Made by a program: the position numbers and the translations under genes. The notes under the pieces were generated by a model. It was not told the origin of the DNA and searched no databases. It saw only the letters and a list, made by a program, of their open reading frames with translations. Below are positions 14,595-26,815 of a stretch of 64,000 nucleotides of DNA, in pieces; position 1 is the first letter of the stretch; each line of letters begins with the position of its first letter. Origin of the DNA: Bradysia coprophila (taxonomy: Eukaryota; Arthropoda; Insecta; Diptera; Sciaridae); NCBI RefSeq assembly GCF_014529535.1, contig NW_023503632.1:2046001-2110000 (forward strand), written 5' to 3'.

Positions 14595-17041
14595 TCAAAT
14601 TTGTAAAATTCCTTTCTTATCATAATAGTCGTACAACATGTCAAGCATATTTATGTAGACTGGATTCAAATACAATTTCCTCTTGAAATTCATTCCCGTG
14701 TCACCTTCATCTAACATATTGTTAATATCCGCATCTTCACAGTCCTTCAGCAGAACTACTGGTAACACGGAAATCGAAGCCATAACACCCAGAAATCCTC
14801 TTTGCAGCAAATCAACTTGCAATTCTAAAAGCGTTGGGATACGAGCCTTGTACCCGAGCTGTTTCAATGTTTTTACCAAGTGTTCGTGATAGTGCTGAAT
14901 AATAGCGTCGAACTCGGCTGTCTTCAATTTCTTTTCGGTTGATGAAACGATAAAATAATGTAAATCGATTGCTGGCGAGCCCCAAACTGGCATTTGAAGA
15001 TCGATCTATGGACGGCAAAGGGATTGGTTATGCGATATGACGTCGATGTTCGATTTACTCACAAACAGCATATCCTCCACGTTGTCGTTGTCGCCGTACT
15101 TAAACATTAAATTGTTCGTCCATAGATCACCGTGATTAAGAACATTGAAACCGTCCGGGTTGCACTTTGTGACTTCTATGGATTTTTCAAAGCATTCATT
15201 TTCGTAGTTGTCCTGATTTGAAGATAGACACTTGGTAATCGATTTACGGTATTTCACACTTAGCAACAAAATAGATTTACCATTCGTTTGATATATCTGG
15301 TTCCGTTAGGTAATTGCTGAATGCCCTCTTTCAACATGGTCAAATTGCTGTTGAAAAAGACCTCCACCATCGGCTTCAGTTTTTCGTTATACATGCCCTG
15401 CAGTAGAATATCACGGTACGGTCCATTATTTGCTTGAAGTACTGCAGACGCTGCATGGAATTTGCTCAGTCTTTCAATAACCAATTTTACGTGATCCCAA
15501 TTCAATCCCTCGTGACGACTGGCCATTTTGAAGCCTTTCTTCGATAAGTCTTCCAGCACGATCTGTTCGGGTGCGGATGTACTAGTCTTGATGCATCTTT
15601 ACAAATAAAATTTAAAAAAAAAACTGAAAATTTCTGAGGATGAGACGGGGAATTGTCGTTACTTTGGCGAAATTTGAGTAAAATCTCCAGATTTATGTAG
15701 CAGTTGTTCAATGCTTGGTACCACTGACTTATACATTTCAACCTCTTTGGTAAAAACATTGAAAATTTCCATCACTTCTTTGGTTGGTCCATCTTCAAGC
15801 GTGTGATTTACTTTCAGGATGTATGACAATTCCTCGGCAACATTTTCTGTAACATACAATTTATATCGTTTTTTTACGGGCTGCATCATTGTGAGCAGCC
15901 TTTGTTTCGCATATTTAAATAAAGAGAACATCAATAATGATACAGAGATGTTCGAGGTCGTTCGAGGTAGAAATTGTCGTCAGATCCTCAGTCCAATACA
16001 TTAATCTTTTAATTCTTAATGATTTCAATGCAGGAGTAACTTCACTGAATTGCAGTGAACTGATCAATGCATCTAACAGGCTTGGACTGGCCATACTGTT
16101 TCGGGCTTATTGTTCGGAATTTTAATCCTTAAATTCTTAAAAATTCTTTAAAATTCCTACGAATAATAATCCCTGGGCGATATTCAAGGGGATTTAGAGG
16201 GATTTTTTTGAAAGTGGACCAGGCACCGTCGGAGTTTTTTTTGAGCTACATTTTGTTTACATGCACACATAGCTCTTGGCCCCAATAGTCTAAAACGGCA
16301 GTCGTTTAATTTCAATATTCTTTTATTGGCTAGTGAACTTACACCAAAAGTCGAAAACGGGTGTTCTTTGTCCGTAATTCATTGCCACTACAGACTATGG
16401 ACATACATGTGTGGGGGTTCATTGGATAGGTATTGCCCAGTAGATACGGGGCAAGCACAGGTATCTCACATGTTCTGAACCATTGTTCGAAAATAACAAC
16501 AAAACTATTCAGTCAAAGGCCGGAAATTATAATGAATTATGATCCGAGGTATCTCGCACCTGGTCAGTGTTTTACAATTGTAACAAAATACACTGTGAAA
16601 ATGACTTTAAAAACTGTGATCTTTCTACTCACAGAACTTTTGTTTCGTCACACCTAATAACTCAGCGCTTTTTCAATTTATCTTATCAGTGACAATGCCA
16701 GATAACACTGTTTGCCTGACTGTGTGGCATATTGTCAGCACTGTAATTTGAGCGAGAAAACTTTCGCCAACGATATCGCAAAATTTACCTTTGTTCTCTG
16801 CAATTACTTTCACACGATACAAAACCGAAGCATAGTTCTCCCCCTTTTCGTTGGCCATACGGACGTCATGGCTGATATATTTCCATTCACTTTTGCCATC
16901 CGAAGCAAGAATTTCCTTGAAATAATCGCTGTTTATCCAACTTGGCAATTCTAACGAAGATTCCTTGCTAGTAGGAATGAGTTCATCGGCTACAATTCCA
17001 TCAGTTGCACTATCAGCTGCAGTTCCATTAACTTTTTCCAT
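14595..17041 (-). CDS. EcKinase/CHK-like small-molecule kinase (five exons)
   Basis: Exons: 17041-16789, 15846-15663, 15596-15281, 15230-15063, 15005-14595. All borders are GT/AG and all phases agree, giving 443 residues, about normal for insect EcKinase-like proteins (DUF1679/CHK). This family includes ecdysteroid 22-kinases and proteins thought to phosphorylate small hydroxylated compounds in the cytosol. Visible motifs are ENVAEELSYILKV near residue 85, a region LEDLSKKGFKMASRHEGL, the catalytic-loop motif NVLNHGDLWTNNLMFKY with H284 and D286, and FIDLQ with D309 as the likely metal ligand, followed by GSPAIDLHYF. The family more often has DFQ there, so IDLQ is a mild variant. Intron 3 is only 50 nt (15280-15231) with a poor acceptor tract; skipping it would break the frame. 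Intron 1 is 942 nt. The start is the first ATG of a frame opening MEKVNGTAADS. The substrate cannot be told from sequence. Confidence 0.92.
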
Positions 17042-18024
17042 TTTACTATTTTAACGAAAGTTTAACGGTACATCGAGGTAGCTAATTTATTTCTACACAG
17101 GATACGGAAACGGATTACTCACTTACAAATTAAAGCAGGAAAACGAACTGTAAAGACACGTAGAAAAGACTTAACCGGACTGTTAATTTGTTCGGATATT
17201 GAAAATTACACGTCTGTTTACCTCGACTTCTTGTTATGATGTGGTTTTATCAAGTAAAAAAAACACACAAATTTAACTAACTCACGCAATGACTACAAAA
17301 ATTTTTTGCGTCGAACAAAAGACTATTTTAAAGATAAATTCAAAATATTAATCTTATCTACGCATTAATAGTGACCAAAGAACAGTTTGAAACTAAACGA
17401 AATACAAATCTAATCAATGTGATGTAATAAATAGGTAATATACCTACGAGCAACAACAACAGCAGCAGCAGTAACAGAAAAAAAATACAGTCGATTCCGG
17501 TTTCTGCTGTATTGTTGTTGTGCGAAATGTTATTAAAAACACGAAATCAAACAATCTGTTTTTTTTGAGTATATATCTTTGATGGTCATCTCACATTAGC
17601 AATGGATTTCACCTACATGCTATAACGTCTAGCATTACGGTAATCTAAACCAGGTCATCATTGAAAAAATAATACCTGTGACAGGTAAAAATCGTAAGAC
17701 ATTAAATACGCTGAAAGGATATTGTGATATTCCATCTGTTTACAGTATAATCTAATGTGTCTAGACTTAAAAATAGTTTTCATCGAATAGTGAAACTGCA
17801 GCATTTCTTTTTGCGAGTCGAAGTTGTAAGCGTCACCCCCACCGATATCACTTCTTTTGTAAGTGGATAAAAGGACTTGCGTCACACTTCCACTGTAAGT
17901 GGCTTATTGTGCGATATCAGTTCTTTTGTAAGAAGATTTTTTTGAGAATTCGGTACAAGGCAGTAAAATCAGCGACTTTTTTGAAAAACCCTGAAAAATT
18001 TGTCGTCTAAAATCTAATGCTCAA
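17042..18024. other. 5' flank of the kinase gene
   Basis: No gene is seen. It includes a short CAA/CAG run near 17451-17476. This is the likely promoter and 5' UTR region of the minus-strand kinase gene, but no promoter element could be assigned with confidence. Confidence 0.5.
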
Positions 18025-18182
18025 AACAAACGAGGCATTGAAAACGTGTTTTGGTCCTATTTTTCATGACGAAATTTTCGAAACTGTCAAATGAAGTTAG
18101 AACTTTTTCTATTCAAAATCGCGATTGCTGCATCTGTCAATGAAAACTAGGACCAAAACACGTTTTCAATGCCTCGTTTGTT
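18025..18182. repeat. Palindromic MITE G (158 bp)
   Basis: AACAAACGAGGCATTGAAAA starts at 18025 and its inverse ends at 18182. The match continues for about 35 bp exactly and about 45 bp overall, leaving a centre of about 65 bp. There are no coding features. The strong arm identity suggests recent origin or conversion. No clear target duplication. Confidence 0.85.
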
Positions 18183-18222
18183 AATGCCAATATATAGACC
18201 ACGTAGCTTCCAGTTAAATCGC

Positions 18223-18520
18223 TTATAACTACCAAATGTACGCCTTAATGAGAACCCTGAATCCAAAACTCTATATCTTTGTCTTTGAATAGAACTTTCT
18301 ATCTGCTGTAGATATGGTTCACATAGGTCGCACTTAAAACGCTCATAGCTCCCAAATGGGTGATTTTTATGAAAACCCCAGAAACACCTGTGGACTAGAA
18401 TGTGAAACTCTATAACTTTGTCTTTTAAACGAACTTTCTATCTGCCATATTATAGGTCCCATAGCTCAATAGCTTAAAACGCTCATAGCTCCGAAATTAT
18501 AAGCTTTTATGAAAATTCCT
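18223..18520. repeat. Short tandem array, unit about 120-140 bp
   Basis: Phrases such as CTTAAAACGCTCATAGCTCC and GAACTTTCTATCTGC recur in order across about 2.3 diverged units. Period and identity are uneven, so the array is old. No gene overlaps it. Confidence 0.7.
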
Positions 18521-19606
18521 TCAAATTAGTTTCTTAGAATTACCCTTAACATACCCTGAAAATGTCAGACAAATCCACATAGTAATTCAAAAGTTTCGTT
18601 GACAAATTTTCATTTTCATTAAATTATGAATTATTAATTTGACAATTATTTGTTCGAATTTCTATAAATCTGTTTGAAATGACAAGGACATTTTAAAGCG
18701 AACTAAGAATTTAACATTTTTTGCCACTTTAGAGGCTCTCTGCTCTCATAAAATTTATATTTGTGGCGGTTCAAAAAATTTGTTTATTTTGTGGCACATT
18801 TTCCCTGTCACAAGCAGTGATGTAAAGTGCACTTTACCGTGCATAAGCATGTATAAAATATGACAGCATCAGCACAATTTTTCATTATATTAAATTATAA
18901 AAGTGCGATGGACAATATATCACAATGCTAGGCATCTATTTTTGATTTAGTAACATTTTTCTTATCTTATTGTTCTCCTGTAGCATGTTTTCAAATTTTG
19001 TGTGTGCGACTAATTCCATTTATTGTCATGAAATCAAATATCTTCAAGATTAATTTTAATTCATGTCCCAGAACATTATTGCTGGTATCGACAAAAAGTT
19101 AATTCCCGTTACGTAGGCGAATTGATTCTTTTAATTGCATCAATCCAGTCAATGACTTATAATAAAATTAAAGCACTCTGCTCCAATTTCTTGCAAGAAC
19201 AATAGAAAATCACGTATGTTTTGTATAAAAGAAATTCCAAGAAATTTTAAAATGAAAATTTAAAAGATATCATTTCGGTTTATAAAAGAGCAGCGCACAC
19301 CACATCTTTTAAATAATGTAGGCGATCGCTGCGTATAGAAAAACTAACATTATCGTGGATATATAGAACATTTCAGGCTAATAGCAGATAGCATCATACA
19401 GATGAGAGGAAAAAAGCGAACGGCCGTTTAAAAAGTCACAAATTTTCACTCATATTGATACATGTAAAACAGCTGGTCTAAAGTGGTTTTCAGTTAAAAT
19501 AAAAATAAATTTTAGCTTCCGAAAATGTTTTGGTTGACACTTCTATTAATATACCCTTCTGTTTCGGATGGATGAATGTTTGTATTGAATGGATATTGTG
19601 TAGTAT
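18521..19606. other. Non-coding stretch
   Basis: AT-rich, with no supported gene or clear repeat. Confidence 0.5.
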
Positions 19607-19615
19607 CATCGAACG

Positions 19616-20006
19616 GTGACGGCACATTTCTACCGTGTGATTATCGTCTGGAATGGTAATATTTTGCCCAGAAGACGAAAATATGCCATTCATAATATCA
19701 CCCTCTGGGCGATAATATTGCCCAGACCACCCAAGGTGATATTATCAAACACAATTTTGTGGTCGATATTACTATCTTCTGGGCGATATTACTATCTTCT
19801 GAGCAATAATATCATCTTCTAAGCGATATTATCCAGGGTGTCCAGGGTGATAATTTTTGGGCAATAATATAGGAAAGAGGGCGATATTATCATTATCTGG
19901 GCGATAATGTTGGTTTTTGCGATAGATAATATTTTATCATAGCGATAATATTGCCTAGAACTACATATTTTCGACGATAATCGCACGGTAGAAATGTCAC
20001 GTCTTC
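19616..20006. mobile_element. Mutator-like MITE H, copy 1 (391 bp)
   Basis: The flanks are a perfect 9-bp duplication CATCGAACG (19607-19615 and 20007-20015). The ends are GTGACGGCACATTTCTACCG and the inverse of GAAGACGTGACATTTCTACCG read without its first base, and the match continues through GTG(T/C)GATTATCGTC. The interior repeats TGGGCGATAATAT-type words about ten times on both strands. A 9-10 bp duplication suggests a MULE-type transposase. Related copies lie at 29381-29473 and near 28436-28505. Confidence 0.85.
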
Positions 20007-20015
20007 CATCGAACG

Positions 20016-21390
20016 TTTGCTATTATAATCATAATACTCTTATTCCAATGTTTAGTTGTATAAAATCGAAACCGATAAAGATTCGAATTGTTCGTTCTTT
20101 TCTTCTTCCTGTTCCTCGAAGCGTGAGGTATTTATTTAGCAATAAAACCACACCGAATATAATTGTGCATATATTTGCAATAAAATCCCAGCTACCTAAC
20201 TAAAAACAAAGTTGAAACCATAAACAATAAATGAATCGCGATGGAATTCTCGTATCAGAGGAATTATTATAAATATTTATTAAACAAGACAAAATGTTTA
20301 CTAATTTTCAAGCGTAATTTACTCTGCCATATATTTATCACATCATCGTATTAAATTTGTAAATAAACAAATTATTGAATAGATTTTGTTGGATTTTTTC
20401 TCTCTTCAATTTAATTTTTTTTGGTTTTTAATTTTTTAAACGAAACAAAAAATTTGCGCTATTTATTGAACATTGGAACAAGAATAATCGTTAAATTATG
20501 ACAATCGACTATCGATCGAAATTAGAATCTATTAATTAGTTGGTCATTATTTTCTCGTATATTTATATATAAATAGTTTGAAATTACACGAACCTTGACT
20601 TCTGATACACTTTTAGCCGAACGATTCAACTGATCTTGATAATTTTTCGTTCTTACAACTTGTACAAATGGCAATTGCATCAACATTAATCTTTCAGTTT
20701 CAGTTCAATATTCTTATCAAATTCGATAACCTTTTCGAAAAACTACATATATACTTGTTCACGTAGAGACTGTGACTGTGGAGCTTGTACGTTCTCGCAA
20801 AGTGGATTTTGCAACAGAAAAAAAATCGAATTTTATTTTATAATGGCATCGAAGAAAAATTTAATTTTTATTCTTTCTCTTTCTAATCAGAGAAATGAGG
20901 TAGTATTACCATAGAACAGGGCGCCGGTTCTCGAAACAATCATAGCTTTAAGAATTCGCAACTTGACAGTTCCTATGGGATTTTATACATGCAACTGTAA
21001 AATTATGAATTCCTAATGTTACAAATGCTACAAGAATCTAATCCCTGGCCAGGTTATGGTGTCATCTATCGCAATATGTTTACATAACCTGGGAATTAAA
21101 TTCCTTGCATTCCTTGAAATTATCGAAAGTTTCTAGATTTTATGTGTTTGTAAATCTTAAGAAAATAAGAAAAAAATTATTGTGTGGCTTACCGAAGACC
21201 AACAAGAATCCACAGGTTTTTCAATATGCCTTAAAAGTTAAAAAAAAACTCTAAAAAATTAAGGAATTAAGAAAAATTGGGTTCTGCTTTGAGTCTCTCA
21301 TAAAGCCACTGCTTCAAACCTATGCCAAATTATAACATTTACCAATACAAAGGTATATAGGAGCCAGATGTCTAGTGCAATCGATTGGTT
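20016..21390. other. Non-coding stretch
   Basis: No supported gene. It is AT-rich, and a low-complexity A/T block lies around 20390-20480. Confidence 0.55.
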
Positions 21391-21585
21391 ATTTGTGTAC
21401 CTGTTTTGGACGATTGATTTCAGGCAATTTCGCGGATTGTAGGCCGAACGAAGTGAGGATTACAAGCGAAAGTGCCTTAAATCAACCGTCCCAAACAGGT
21501 GCACATGTGAGTTTTCATGCAGAGGGCCGGAAACCCGAGAAAATTCGAAAAATTGCCCTCATTTTCGGCCCCGAAGCATGAAAAT
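21391..21585 (+). repeat. Foldback repeat D, copy 1
   Basis: It holds two hairpins in series. The first pairs CCTGTTTTGGACGATTGATT with its near-inverse around GCCGAACGAAGTGAGG. The second pairs TTTTCATGC with GCATGAAAA around GAGGGCCGGAAACCCGAG. Nearly identical copies are at 60508-60700, and, split by an insertion and inverted, at 59265-59377 plus 61626-61716. There is no protein. Confidence 0.85.
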
Positions 21586-21842
21586 TACAATTGACGTGGC
21601 TATGACACCATGTTAGGAACTCAAATGAATCTTCTGAAGTAAACATCATTTCAAGATAGTAATAAATGATGGAATTTGTTTATGTACTGTCCGTTTGACA
21701 AGAGGATCGCCACGGTTCAGCAGGGGGTTTTGAACATTTGTTTTTTACACGTTGGCACACGTGCTCTTGTCAGATTCAAGATTCTTTTTACGAAGGTTAC
21801 GCTGATTATACTTTGTGAAAAAGGCCAATACCTTGCAAATAC

Positions 21843-22667
21843 AGCCTGTAAATATTTTTCATATGCAGAATGAGCACCAGCTGAATATCACCAGCTGGAT
21901 CTACTAACACACACTTATTGTATGATAAACAATCGAAACACATTCTTAAGAGGGTACAAGGATTTAGCTGTGGACATAAACCAAATACTATGGCGCCACC
22001 TCTTTTAATTCAAGTGAAATGCTCATTGTGTCTTCAATAACAAAAGAATCTGGAACATCGAAGACGGCCACCATAGAAATAGTGTGAAAGCAAGATGGCC
22101 GCCGTGGTAGAAAAATTTTTGATTTTTATTAATTTAATCAAAACAAAAAGGAATTTTAGAAAAAGGAAAACACATTTTCGTGGTCAGCGACATAAGGAAC
22201 GGTTTTGATATAGCAACTTATGTGTTTATTCTCGATGTACTGCCGAAAAAATGTACCTAAAGTGGAAAAAAATTTTGCCTTGCAGACGTGTTTTAATTGT
22301 GAAAAATAATTGTGAAAATCAAGTAATTTTATAAATGCGAAAACAAATTTCTGTTAAGTAAGGCTCAAATTAATCGTTAATTCCCTTTTTGCTGTATTCC
22401 ATCTCTTGAGTCCTGAGAATTATGTTCCTAAATATGCCCTATTTTTCGCGCAATTTTGGTTCTTGTCCGAAGCTAAACCCTTGTACCCTCTTAACAATGT
22501 GTTTACTTCATTCATACGCGTTATGTGCGCGTAGATGACGTTAACGTAGAAATGCACTGTGTGTAGGTTGTCTTTGAATTGTATACAATACAAATGGTTT
22601 TTGTTTGTACACCAGCTGGTGATATTCAGCTGGTGCTCATTCTGCATATGCAAAATATTTACAGGCT
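21843..22667. repeat. Foldback element I (825 bp)
   Basis: AGCCTGTAAATATTTTTCAT at 21843 and the inverse of AGCCTGTAAATATTTTGCAT ending at 22667 form arms of about 57 bp at high identity, including GCACCAGCTGAATATCACCA. Homology resumes further in, around GAGGGTACAAGG (about 21950) and CCTTGTACCCTC (about 22485). No coding capacity was recognised. Confidence 0.75.
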
Positions 22668-22905
22668 ATATGTCACATCTTGGACAGAATTTGACACTGC
22701 AATATCTGCAACATGAAAAAACTAAATGTTCGAAACCCCTGAAACCCCGTGCTTCTACCTACGTAATATACACAAACTAGGTGAGCCAATCTTAATTTAT
22801 CTCGCTCGAATGAACGCCTACTCACACCTTCTAGCTCTCATTTTTGTAGAAAAATTCTTGTTTAAACAAATTAAGTAAAAGATTTTGTTGAAAATACTTC
22901 TTAGA

Positions 22906-24349
22906 CAGGGACTAACGTAAGGGATTTTCCGTGGGTGGGAATTCGACGAAAAGGCGCAAAAATGACTAGCTCAGAGGATCCAGGTCCAGGTTTTGATTGT
23001 TTATTCTTCGAACAATCTATGCCATCCGGATTTTTGAAGTGTATGGTATGAAATCCTTGCTTCATTACGAGTTCAACGAGGTATATCTTGCCTCTCTAGG
23101 AATTGTCGTTTTCATTTTAGAGCTGTTTGAAAAATCTGCGGTTCTCAGGTAGAAATTTTTTTACCTTGATTATCTCGGGTAATAAGAAGTCAACTTCTTT
23201 CAAATTTTAGGGGATTGTAGTGCTAGACTAGGCCGATCACACAAGACATCACTACATAGGTAATTTTTCATCAAGGTGTACTTTACATTAATAAAGAAAA
23301 GTTGTATGAGGAAGCATCTAGTCCGACTTAACGGACCATTGTTTTGAATTCACCTAGGGTCACTCTATTTAGAACAACAATCAATTTTTGGATGTATTTT
23401 CGGTAAAACTTTATTTTTGTTCGTCGTACTGTGCTTTATTGTTTACTGATTTTAGATGACAACGAACGGTGTGATTTAGTTCTTTAATCAATTCAAGTGC
23501 TTTTTTATATCAGGATTGTCGGAGTAGCTCAAATAAAGACAAAATTGTTTTGCCTGTTGGCAAAAAGTAAAACAATTTTGTCTTTATTTGAGCTACTCCG
23601 ACAATCCTGATATTAATTAGCTCAGCTCATTAACAATTGAGCAAGTGCTTTTTGTTCTTTTCCTCCTTGCATTGGTCCTGCGATAATTACATCAGGTTTT
23701 CGAACTGCAGCATCGCTTAATGTATAATCACATCAGGCAAAATTATGACCGATTTTTGCAAACCTTTTTGCATACTTTTGAAAATGCGGAAAACATAAAT
23801 GCGGTTAAGTTAAGTGTTTTGGACTCGTTGTACCATGAGTGTAAAAAATCGGATGCCTTTGAAGTGTAATCTGTGGGAGAATCGACGATTTTCTTCTAAA
23901 CTTTCCGGCAGATTGGTAGATTTTGTTAGACTGCCCTCAACAGCGCCTCTCCATGCTCTGCGAATCTTATTTTATTGAAGTCAGGAAAAGATAAAGGATC
24001 GACATCACCAGCCAGTTCGGTTAAAAGTTTAATTGGACATTTCGATGTACAAAAATAGGTGTTAACAGCAATTACATATGCTTTCCAAGATTTAGTTTTG
24101 GAATGATGTCCTCTATATCCTCCAGTGCCAAATCCGATCGATGACAAGTGCACCACACTTTTACCGACTTGTGCCCTAGTTCGTTTTTAAGTAAAGTCCA
24201 AAATCCTCCTTCCGGACCTTCTTTCAGAACCTTGCTTTTTACGTTCAATCAAGATTTTCATTGCGGGAAACTTCAAGAGGCGCGGAGGGGAATCTAAGAG
24301 GCGCGGGTGGGAAGTTTCCCATCCACTGTGTTCCTTAGGTTAGTCCCTG
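22906..24349. mobile_element. hAT-like DNA transposon, 1444 bp, exact borders
   Basis: The ends CAGGGACTAACGTAAGG and the inverse of CAGGGACTAACCTAAGG match at 16 of 17. They are flanked by a perfect 8-bp duplication TTCTTAGA (22898-22905 and 24350-24357). The minus strand at 24156-23926 has a 76-codon frame (FGTGGYRGHHSKTKSWKAY, then RFAEHGEALLRAV) that looks like a decayed domain and not a full transposase. The element carries a perfect hairpin element at 23507-23613, and a fragment at about 23330-23430 related to the MITE at 50999-51138. Confidence 0.88.
23507..23613. repeat. Perfect hairpin MITE (107 bp)
   Basis: Two 45-bp arms (23507-23551 and 23569-23613), starting ATATCAGGATTGTCGGAGTA and its inverse, are identical by eye and surround a 17-bp loop. 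It lies inside the hAT element and is therefore younger than it. No coding function. Confidence 0.92.
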
Positions 24350-24357
24350 TTCTTAGA

Positions 24358-25096
24358 TCAACAAAAACTGGTAATATGCTTGCCGTCTGTCAAGGATAGA
24401 TGAATAATTTAACAAATTAAATGTTTGACGACGTCGCTGTCCGTAATTTATCCAGTGAAAGCTAGATTTAATAAGGTAAAACATCAGAGGCTCGTGTTGT
24501 CCACAGCTGTTACTTAGTCTGTTACTTAGGCTCCGAACTGTTTGCTATATTCTGTTGCATATCCCATCCTTTTTCGCAATTTTTCGGTGCACCAGCACCA
24601 TTTAGCATCAAATCTCTCGAATTTCTACATAAAACGACATTACTAAGATGCCATGCCATACAAAAAAAAAGTTATAATTAAACGCAAATTATCTTATCGG
24701 TTGGGCGGAGATAGATGACTATTTTATCAGGTCACAGGTTAAATTACAAATGATCCGTACAGAGACAGAATTTTTAATTTTCATTTCTGCGCAAAATATG
24801 ATGAACGATTCAATGGCTCTACACGAAATATGTTGTCTGGTTATCAGCAGTTCTCATGTAGTTCACAAAACCCAATTCATGTTACTCAAATTTGATGATT
24901 ATTTCTTTTTTATTTTAAATTAAATTATCTCTCAGTACAACGTCATTGCTTTCGAAATTAATCGAGATTTCTTTTTCTTTGGTATAGTGCAGCTTGTGAA
25001 AGTTTGATACTTTGAGTATTTGATTACAAATTGGAATTTTCGTCTCGCTCACTTGTTAATTCGGACAGAGATTTTGGTATCAGTCCTCTTTCCTCT
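24358..25096. other. Non-coding stretch
   Basis: No gene or clear repeat was identified. Confidence 0.5.
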
Positions 25097-25383
25097 ATTC
25101 TATATCACTTCTACCGATAGAGCACGATTCACTATTTCACTGGAAGATGCCGCTGCAACAAAGCGACTGAAAAGAAACTAATTTTTCCATCGTACAGCAA
25201 ATGACCTCATGACTCGGGAACAGTAATCAGCTTTTCTATAGGTCTTATATTTTCTTGGAGATAGGGTCGATTGAAAAACTGAATACTGTTCCAGTTCCAG
25301 ACATTGGCTTTGTAGCAGCGACATCTTTGACCCCTTTCAGTGAAATAGTGAATTGCATTCTATCGGTAGAGTGGACATAGAAT
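25097..25383. repeat. MITE K (287 bp)
   Basis: The ends read ATTCTATATCACTTCTACCG and the inverse of ATTCTATGTCCACTCTACCG, continuing through GATTCACTATTTCACTG-type sequence for about 45 bp. No target duplication could be fixed. Confidence 0.75.
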
Positions 25384-26815
25384 TGAGAAAAAAGAATTAA
25401 TGTCGTAATCACTCTTCAGGTGGGATTTATCGAATAATTGTGAATAAGATTCTGTCTGCCAGCATAGTAAATTGTGATCGATGTGTACTGTTGCGAAATC
25501 GAAAACTCAAACACAATTCAACAGGAAAAAAAAATAAAATTAACCAATTCTAGGCACAAGAGTATACCTTTTGGAGCTGATATGTCAATTTACTAATAAT
25601 TGTGATCACTTAAACATTTACCTGCCTTCAAAATGTTTGTTTCAGCTGTTTTAATTGCATCAGGTTAGTATATCACTTAACTTTCAATTTCTCTTCCATT
25701 ATTTAACAATTTAACAACAACTATACGAAAATAATTCGATCCAACTTCCTAATTGAATTTCAAATCATCGTGTACCGTCTGTACCCCAAGCGTACAACGC
25801 ATTTTCAACTGAATCTTTTAATTTATCTTAAAACATTGAACCACTTACCGTGAATCGTCGACTGAATTCCATTCGGTATATAGTTGAATAGCTATATCAG
25901 AAGTGTGCTTTGAATTTTCACATACATTTATATCCTACACATCCTTATCCACTCATTAACATAATGACACTTTTCAGTAACTACATTTTAAGAGTAAACT
26001 TGTGTCGTTTTATGGGCATCTTACAAATGCCTATGGGAATGATTAAGGAAGTTATTTGTGTTCATAAATTTTTTCTGAAATTTCGAATATGACACTTCAA
26101 TCGTATGCCGTAGGGAGGTCGTCGGTAGTTGCAGTTTAACTTGATTTTCTTCATATTTTGAATCTATATGCAAGGAAAACGATAACACAATTTTTGTTTA
26201 ATATAAATATGTTTTGTTTAATTTACAGAAAAATTAAAAGAATTTTACACAGAGCATTGTTATTCATTCTTAAAGTAAAATAATTGAACAATATTTCGAT
26301 TATAATAAAATTGGCTTTTGCTGAAACGAACTAAAAATTCTGAATTATTCTTTTATTTTTCTCGATGGTGAACAATGCCAGATCTTGGACGGAAAACAAT
26401 ATTTTCTTTTTCATTTAAATGTACACGTATTATACCTACTGACTACGACAAAGAATGTTTCTCTTTTTGGATTATTTCATTTTGACTTTTTTGTTCTCCG
26501 GTCTATTGAATTTTTGGTGACCGAGCAATTTGAAATGTGACGAATTTTTTATCGGGCACAACTAAGATGTATGCCGGAATTCTTTTCGTTATGGACTTAC
26601 ACTGGCGGAAAAGTGAGATCCGACAATATTTCCAATGTGGAAGTGGTTTTGGTCTGTAAATGTTCCCACGTAAATTTAGTCTAACAAACGGAAATCTAGA
26701 TACAGCGTTTTAGTTTTTCTAGATCTAGATGTTCATTCGGTAAACGAAATTTATGTGAAAATAATTACAAACCGCAAAAACCTCGCAAAACGGAAAATAT
26801 GTCGGATTGTACTTT
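25384..26815. other. Non-coding stretch
   Basis: AT-rich with only short frames. It ends at the truncated 5' edge of a non-LTR retrotransposon. Confidence 0.55.
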
